A stretch of 64,000 bases of DNA from Convivina praedatoris (GTDB lineage Bacteria > Bacillota > Bacilli > Lactobacillales > Lactobacillaceae). The position numbers were made by a program, and so were the translations under genes. The notes beneath the pieces are model-generated. The model ran no database searches. It was not told where the DNA came from and saw only the letters and a program-made list of their open reading frames with translations. This document shows, in pieces, positions 59,045 through 64,000 of this stretch (position 1 is the first letter of the stretch; each line of letters begins with the position of its first letter). The DNA is taken from assembly GCF_933208505.1 (NCBI RefSeq), contig NZ_CAKOEU010000002.1. One strand, 5' to 3'.

Positions 59045-61705
59045 ATGGAAAAACCATTTTATAATCAAAGTGCGACTGAGATTTTAGAGAAGCTGGATAG
59101 TGGTCAACAGACTGGTTTGTCGGCCCAAGTGGCCCAGCAACGTTTAGATACCAACGGGCCTAACCAACTCAATGCTGCTAAATCAACGACTTTATGGCAA
59201 AAGTTTATTGATCAATTTAAAGATCTGATGATTATTATTTTGTTGATAGCCGCTTTGATAGCCGCTTTTACGGGTGAATTGACGGATGCAATTTTCATCT
59301 TGGCAATTGTCGTGATTAACGCTATCTTTGGTGTCTTTCAAGAAGCGAAGGCCGAAGGGGCGATTAACGCTTTAAAAGAAATGTCGACGCCCAAAGCTAA
59401 TGTGATTCGTGACGGTCGGGATGGCGAAATTTCTTCAACTGACCTAGTCTTAGGCGATATTGTTCGGCTAGAAGCCGGGGATGTGGTGCCAGCTGATTTG
59501 CGTTTACTGGAATCAGCTTCCCTACAGATTGAAGAATCAGCCTTAACTGGTGAATCAGTGCCGGTTGACAAAGTGGATATTCAATTAGACCAAGTCGATT
59601 TACCGTTAGGGGATCGAACGAACTTAGCCTTTATGAATACCAACGTGACCTATGGACGCGGTTTGGGTGTTGTGATTGCAACTGGTATGGGTACTGAAGT
59701 TGGTCATATAGCTGGCGCCTTAGAGGCCACCGATGAAACCAAAACCCCCTTACAAGAAAACTTGAAGCAACTGGGCCGAGTTTTGACCTACTTAATTTTA
59801 GCTATTGCTGCCTTGACCTTTGTGGTTGGCACGCTTCGGGGACAAGAATCCTTGGTAGATATGCTGTTAACATCGATTTCTTTGGCAGTAGCAGCTATTC
59901 CAGAAGGATTGCCAGCCATTGTCACGATCACCTTAGCCTTGGGAACAACTCGGATGGCTGCCCGTCATGCCTTGGTTCGTAAATTACCGGCAGTTGAAAC
60001 CCTGGGCTCGACTGATATTATTGGTTCGGATAAAACAGGAACTTTAACTCAAAACAAAATGACAGTGGAAAAGATTGTCATTGATGGGAAAATTGAAGAT
60101 GCTGCCAATACGGCGACGTTGAGTGGATCGGCTCAACGACTAGCCGATATTATGGCTCTTAATAATGATACAAAGCGGACCGATGATGGTCTAATTGGGG
60201 ATCCAACCGAAACGGCATTAATTACTTTTAACGAAAATCATCAACGTGATTTAGATCGCTTATTTGCAGAAATGCCCCGTCTTAATGAAATTCCTTTTGA
60301 TTCTGAACGGAAATTAATGTCGACTGTTCATCCAGCACCGGAAGGATACTTGGTAACAACTAAGGGAGCACCGGATGAGCTGTTGGCTCGAGCAAATCGC
60401 ATCGAAATTAATGGTAATATTGTGCCATTAGATGAAGCCATGCATGAAAAATTATTAGCGCTTAACTCTGACATGGCTCGTCAGGCCCTACGAGTACTGG
60501 CTTTTGCTTATCAAATTTTACCAGAAGAACCTCAGCAGATGACTTCAGACGCTGTTGAACATGACTTAGTTTTCATTGGTTTTGTTGGAATGATTGATCC
60601 TGAACGACCCGAGGTGGCTCAAGCTGTTCAAGCCGCCAAAATAGCTGGTATTCGGCCAATTATGATTACTGGTGATCATCGTGACACAGCGGCTGCGATT
60701 GCTATTCGTTTAGGTATTTTGGACGATAAAGACCTTGATCAAGCTGTTATTTCTGGGTCTGATTTAGATGCAATGTCCGAACAGGAATTTGATGATCAAG
60801 TTACTAAATATAATGTTTATGCTCGAGTAGCACCAGAACACAAGGTTAAAATTGTTAAAGCTTGGCAAAAGCGAGGTAAGGTCGTGGCCATGACTGGGGA
60901 TGGGGTTAATGATGCCCCCGCCCTAAAAACGGCTGATATTGGGATTGCCATGGGAATTACTGGTACGGAAGTTTCTAAGGGTGCGGCCGATATGGTCTTG
61001 GCCGATGATAATTTTGCTACCATCGTCAATGCCGTTGAAGAAGGACGTAAAGTCTTTTCTAATATTCAAAAAGCTTTGCAGTATTTGCTGGCTTCCAACT
61101 TGGCCGAAGTGGTTGCCATCTTTGTGATGACCCTCTTAGGGTGGCATATCTTAGCACCAGTTATGATTTTGTGGATTAACTTAGTCACTGATACGTTACC
61201 AGCGATTGCTTTAGGAGTTGAACCAGCCCAACCAGGCATTATGCAGCGTAAACCCCGAGGACGCCAAGCTAGCTTCTTGTCCGGTGGGGTTGGACCAGCT
61301 ATTATTTGGCAGGGACTCTTACAGGCTGCAATTGTCTTGGGCGTCTACGGATTTGCCTTGGTCTTTCCAGATCATAGTGGTAGTCAATTGATTCATGCGG
61401 ATGCATTAACGATGGCCTTTATGACTCTGGGCTTGATGCAGATGTTTAATGCTATTAATGTGAAATCCGTGTATGGTTCACTTTTGGGTAGCCATGCCTT
61501 TCAAAATAAATTCTTCAATTGGTCCTTGTTATTCTCGGTCTTAGCAATGGCTGCTGTAGTTTTGATTGAACCGCTAAATCCAATTTTCCATGTTTCTCAT
61601 CTTGATGCCTATCAGTGGGCGGTGGTCATCCTAGCGGGGATGAGTATCATTTTAATTGTTGAACTGGTAAAATGGATTCAACGCTCACTATTTAATAAAG
61701 GATAA
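59045..61705 (+). CDS. Cation-translocating P-type ATPase (predicted Mn2+/Ca2+ exporter, YoaB-like)
   Basis: An 886-residue P2A-type ATPase. N-terminal cation ATPase domain, TGES actuator motif (SALTGESVPV), PEGL in helix 4 (AAIPEGLPAIV), phosphorylation site DKTGT (Asp near 329), nucleotide-binding KGAPDE, and hinge MTGDGVNDAPALK; ten predicted helices. Sequence resembles Ca2+ ATPases, but the Mn2+ riboswitch upstream points to manganese export. aaaggagaag precedes the ATG. Confidence 0.93.
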   Translation: MEKPFYNQSATEILEKLDSGQQTGLSAQVAQQRLDTNGPNQLNAAKSTTLWQKFIDQFKDLMIIILLIAALIAAFTGELTDAIFILAIVVINAIFGVFQEAKAEGAINALKEMSTPKANVIRDGRDGEISSTDLVLGDIVRLEAGDVVPADLRLLESASLQIEESALTGESVPVDKVDIQLDQVDLPLGDRTNLAFMNTNVTYGRGLGVVIATGMGTEVGHIAGALEATDETKTPLQENLKQLGRVLTYLILAIAALTFVVGTLRGQESLVDMLLTSISLAVAAIPEGLPAIVTITLALGTTRMAARHALVRKLPAVETLGSTDIIGSDKTGTLTQNKMTVEKIVIDGKIEDAANTATLSGSAQRLADIMALNNDTKRTDDGLIGDPTETALITFNENHQRDLDRLFAEMPRLNEIPFDSERKLMSTVHPAPEGYLVTTKGAPDELLARANRIEINGNIVPLDEAMHEKLLALNSDMARQALRVLAFAYQILPEEPQQMTSDAVEHDLVFIGFVGMIDPERPEVAQAVQAAKIAGIRPIMITGDHRDTAAAIAIRLGILDDKDLDQAVISGSDLDAMSEQEFDDQVTKYNVYARVAPEHKVKIVKAWQKRGKVVAMTGDGVNDAPALKTADIGIAMGITGTEVSKGAADMVLADDNFATIVNAVEEGRKVFSNIQKALQYLLASNLAEVVAIFVMTLLGWHILAPVMILWINLVTDTLPAIALGVEPAQPGIMQRKPRGRQASFLSGGVGPAIIWQGLLQAAIVLGVYGFALVFPDHSGSQLIHADALTMAFMTLGLMQMFNAINVKSVYGSLLGSHAFQNKFFNWSLLFSVLAMAAVVLIEPLNPIFHVSHLDAYQWAVVILAGMSIILIVELVKWIQRSLFNKG

Positions 61706-61711
61706 AATATC

Positions 61712-62155
61712 GTGCCTAAATTTAACCCCAAACAAATTCAACATTACATTCAAGCCCTACAAGAAATTTTGTCGACTACCCAAGATGCTGCTAATCATGT
61801 ATCCCCCTACTTTGTGAAGTTAGATGATGCTCGTCAGGCTAACCAATTAGCGGAGATGTCAGCCGTTGATTTTGCGGAAATCAAGGCGGAATTTGACGAT
61901 GTTGTGACGATTTATCAAGAAAATGCCACCAAGCTAGCCGACTTAAAGGCGCCGGTTCGTTGGTTAGGAGTCAACAAGTCCTTGGTTAATAACTATCAAA
62001 AGTATGCTGAAGCAACCGCTATGATGGCTAATGCTTTAGACGTTGACCAGCAAACCATTGATGAAGTTAAGTTTAGTCAGTCCGAAGAAGACCAACAAAC
62101 TTACCTAGCTAAAGTTCAGGCCAATGTTGGTAAGATTTTTGGTACTGCTGGTTAA
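61712..62155 (+). CDS. Hypothetical helical protein co-transcribed with the cation ATPase
   Basis: A 147-residue, acidic, mostly helical soluble protein with no signal peptide, membrane segment or Cys. It starts with GTG 6 bases after the ATPase stop, with aaagga upstream, and ends at a terminator. It is therefore probably under the same Mn2+ riboswitch. I do not recognise the family. A role in metal homeostasis is suggested only by its position. Confidence 0.75.
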   Translation: MPKFNPKQIQHYIQALQEILSTTQDAANHVSPYFVKLDDARQANQLAEMSAVDFAEIKAEFDDVVTIYQENATKLADLKAPVRWLGVNKSLVNNYQKYAEATAMMANALDVDQQTIDEVKFSQSEEDQQTYLAKVQANVGKIFGTAG

Positions 62156-62176
62156 TGATTAATATATAACCAAGTT

Positions 62177-62204
62177 AAAAAGCAACTCAGTCGAGTTGCT
62201 TTTT
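62177..62204. terminator. Bidirectional terminator after the ATPase operon
   Basis: Stem aaaaagcaactc / gagttgcttttt with a 4-base loop; it overlaps the end of the converging glycosyltransferase gene. Confidence 0.92.
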
Positions 62205-63176
62205 AATTTGTGCTAGAGTTGCTAGGGTAAAACCACCTCGGTTAATTTTTTCCCGGAGAGGGCTTAGATTAGTTTGCCAGCTTTCGTATTGTTGGGTTGA
62301 AATATTTTGAACTTGTGAGAGTTCTTCTAAACTACTGATGGTAAAGCCAATTTGTTTTTCCGTAATAATCTTTCCAATCGTACTTTCTTCCCAGGCGATT
62401 AGCGGTAGGCCAGCGCTAAGGTAGAGGCTGGCCTTGTGGGGGGCATTAATGCGAGTATATCGTTGGTAATATCGGTCATCAAAATCGTCATCCCACAGTA
62501 GACCAAAGCCACTATTAAGTTCTCGTGGCAACTGGTCTGGAGCATAGTTACCGCGCAGATGAATGGGTTCTGGTAAACTCAAGCTCTGCCATTTTTTAGG
62601 CTGATGACCAAAAACTTCAATCGGGTAGTCATTATATTCTTGTAGCCAGGGGGATTTTTGAAAAGTGCCGGCAAAATTAATTGTGTGGCTATACTGGGCT
62701 AGTCCAGGCGATTCGCTTAAATAATCAAAGAGGGGCTGAACTATAAAAGGTCCGGTAATCCCTTGTTCTTTTAGGCTCGTTATCATGGCCGAGGAATGGG
62801 CAATAATTAAATCATAGCCCTTTAATAAATCAAATTCCCATGGGTCGGTTTTATGAAGCCGAAGTGGTTCGATATCATGAATTAATAGGATGCTCTGTAG
62901 TTGGCGGGTCTTTAAACTGGCCAACCAATTTTGCTCAAAGCTAGCGCTCATATAGGTGGGAAATTGATGTAGGACGGTATCGCCTGGTTGAGTTCCTTGT
63001 AACCACTGATTAATTTTTTCTTGGCGAGTTTGGTCGTCAAAACGTTGATCGTTATACCGTGCTAACGGTAATATTTGCCAGCCGGCTGATTGGGCAATCT
63101 TAGCATAGTCTCCTTTAGCTTTTAAGGCTCCCAAAGGCATCCAGGGTTCAATTGTTTGCGTGATAAATCTGGTCAT
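62187..63176 (-). CDS. Gtf3-like glycosyltransferase
   Basis: A 329-residue cytoplasmic glycosyltransferase resembling the Gtf3 / beta-1,6-galactofuranosyltransferase group: DTVLHQFPTYMSASFEQNW, LLIHDIEPLRL, NFAGTFQKSPWLQEY, GLLWDDDFDDRYYQRYTRINAPHKASLYLSAGLPLI-type GT-B donor region, and IGFTISSLEEL. Such enzymes modify surface polysaccharide or glycoprotein. No polysaccharide cluster is visible, so the acceptor is unknown. Single gene divergent from pepV. Confidence 0.83.
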   Translation of the reverse strand: MTRFITQTIEPWMPLGALKAKGDYAKIAQSAGWQILPLARYNDQRFDDQTRQEKINQWLQGTQPGDTVLHQFPTYMSASFEQNWLASLKTRQLQSILLIHDIEPLRLHKTDPWEFDLLKGYDLIIAHSSAMITSLKEQGITGPFIVQPLFDYLSESPGLAQYSHTINFAGTFQKSPWLQEYNDYPIEVFGHQPKKWQSLSLPEPIHLRGNYAPDQLPRELNSGFGLLWDDDFDDRYYQRYTRINAPHKASLYLSAGLPLIAWEESTIGKIITEKQIGFTISSLEELSQVQNISTQQYESWQTNLSPLREKINRGGFTLATLAQIKKQLD

Positions 63177-63316
63177 GTCAGTATTATAGCATGGGATAAA
63201 AAGGGAATTTTATAAGGTAATGAAACGATTTTTATGAAAAAATACTAATTTGTTTATTATTAAAAAATGAATAATGCTAGAATAAAACAAGTAACCACGC
63301 GAAAGGGAAGCAGATT

Positions 63317-64000
63317 ATGGCAAATCAATCTAATCAATGGCTAAAACAAGCCCAGAAATATCAAGCAGAATTATTAAAACGACTGGAAGCACTGATTGCC
63401 ATTCCTTCGGTATACGACGCTCAAACTGCTAATGTGAATCAACCATTAGGCGCTGGTGTGGCAGCAGCCTTGAGTTATTTAGAAAATATGGCTCGCCAGG
63501 ATGGTTTTAAGGTTCGACGAACGGCCAAAAACATGGTGACGGTAATTTCTTTTGGTCCTCAAGATGCTACGCAAACGGTAGGGATTTTGGCTCATACCGA
63601 TGTTGTTCCAGGTGGAAACGATTGGACGGTTACCCAGCCTTTTGAGCCCAAAATTGTTCATGGTTGCCTTTATGGCCGGGGTACCCACGATATGAAATCA
63701 GATTTAATGGCCGCTTATTTTGCTATTAAGCAGTTACGGGATAATCAGTTTCAACCAAAACGCCGGATTGAACTAATTATTGGTAGTGACGAAGAGAGTA
63801 ACTGGCGCGATATGGATAATTATCTAGTGGATAATCCTGAGCCAACTGTGAGCTTTTCACCAGATGGAGCTTTTCCAGTAGTTCCCGGCGAGATGGGCTT
63901 TTTGACCTTATCGATTGATTTTACCGGTAATAATCAAGGTTCATGGGGTTTGGCTAAATTTGATGCTGGTAATCGTGACAATGTCGTCCCAGGTCGAGCT
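63317..64000 (+). CDS. pepV: Dipeptidase PepV, 5' part
   Basis: M20A dipeptidase running off the window end; 228 codons are visible without a stop. Metal-binding motifs LAHTDVVPGG and YGRGTHDMKSDLM, and the catalytic Glu pair in IGSDEESNWRDMDNYL, match PepV/Xaa-His-type dipeptidases of lactic acid bacteria. The common DDKG segment is replaced by DMKS, keeping the bridging Asp. aaaggga precedes the ATG at 63317, and an extended -10 box TGcTAGAAT lies at 63275-63283. Confidence 0.9.
   Translation, partial: MANQSNQWLKQAQKYQAELLKRLEALIAIPSVYDAQTANVNQPLGAGVAAALSYLENMARQDGFKVRRTAKNMVTVISFGPQDATQTVGILAHTDVVPGGNDWTVTQPFEPKIVHGCLYGRGTHDMKSDLMAAYFAIKQLRDNQFQPKRRIELIIGSDEESNWRDMDNYLVDNPEPTVSFSPDGAFPVVPGEMGFLTLSIDFTGNNQGSWGLAKFDAGNRDNVVPGRA

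Noticed and set aside
1..64000. CRISPR array, insertion sequence, prophage or integrase
   Set aside because: No direct-repeat arrays with spacers, no transposase or recombinase frame, and no phage structural gene was seen.

Overview
The window looks like chromosomal core DNA from a low-GC lactic acid bacterium of the Lactobacillaceae. Supporting features are a complete dltX-A-B-C-D operon, an acpS-alr-mazF cluster, oleate hydratase, a MurT/GatD lipid II amidotransferase pair, a CIRCE-controlled groESL, and the pth-mfd-rqcP-divIC-tilS-hpt-ftsH-hslO-lysS order typical of lactobacilli and relatives. I cannot fix the genus from sequence alone. No insertion sequence, prophage, CRISPR array or integrase was seen.

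Layout. 1-2226: 3' end of an Nramp Mn2+ importer (mntH), a UspA protein, tRNA-Leu(CAA) and about 680 bases of decayed sequence. 2227-7808 (minus strand): oleate hydratase behind three short palindromes, then a lemA / TPM-domain / DUF915 hydrolase / PTS EIIC-like run whose last member has no ordinary start codon for its N-terminus. 7835-12417: dltXABCD. 12432-17324: acpS-alr, mazF, then a CiaR/CiaH-like two-component system followed by an HtrA protease without a PDZ domain. 17362-22861: thioredoxin, metF-like, KimA-like K+ transporter with a 51-residue membrane peptide, GatD/MurT. 22997-30364: tdk, prfA, prmC, tsaC, LOG protein, ptsH (no ptsI), tsaB, two GNAT genes, tsaD. 30468-39304: rex, femX-like, Cof phosphatase, FUSC-type membrane protein, nitroreductase, groESL, DUF3290/DUF421, UbiA prenyltransferase, CBS/ACT protein. 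39428-50834: pth through lysS. 50840-52899: two tRNA-Asn copies, tRNA-Thr(CGT), a DUF3892-like protein, glutathione peroxidase, SpeG-like acetyltransferase, tRNA-Gln(CTG). 53066-58183: GntR regulator and a methionine uptake operon (metQ-M20 peptidase-metN-metI) read leftward from a Met T-box leader. 58241-64000: SAP protein, a yybP-ykoY Mn2+ riboswitch with a P-type cation ATPase and a small partner, a Gtf3-like glycosyltransferase and the start of pepV.

How it fits together. Envelope maintenance is the main theme: D-alanylation of teichoic acid (dlt, fed by alr), lipid II amidation (murT-gatD), bridge formation (femX) and envelope stress sensing (CiaRH-like with HtrA). Translation and tRNA modification genes (prfA, prmC, tsaBCD, pth, tilS, lysS) form the second theme. 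Cation handling is the third: MntH import at the left end, riboswitch-driven cation export at the right end, KimA for K+.

I found no convincing undescribed multi-gene system. The most unusual observations are protein-level. Hsp33 (hslO) has lost all four redox/zinc cysteines and MurT has lost all four zinc-ribbon cysteines, while both proteins otherwise remain intact. Other points worth checking are the PDZ-less HtrA directly behind a CiaRH-like pair with a candidate CiaR box, the palindrome array upstream of oleate hydratase, an EIIC gene open upstream without a start codon, and two genes (acpS, tsaB) that look leaderless.
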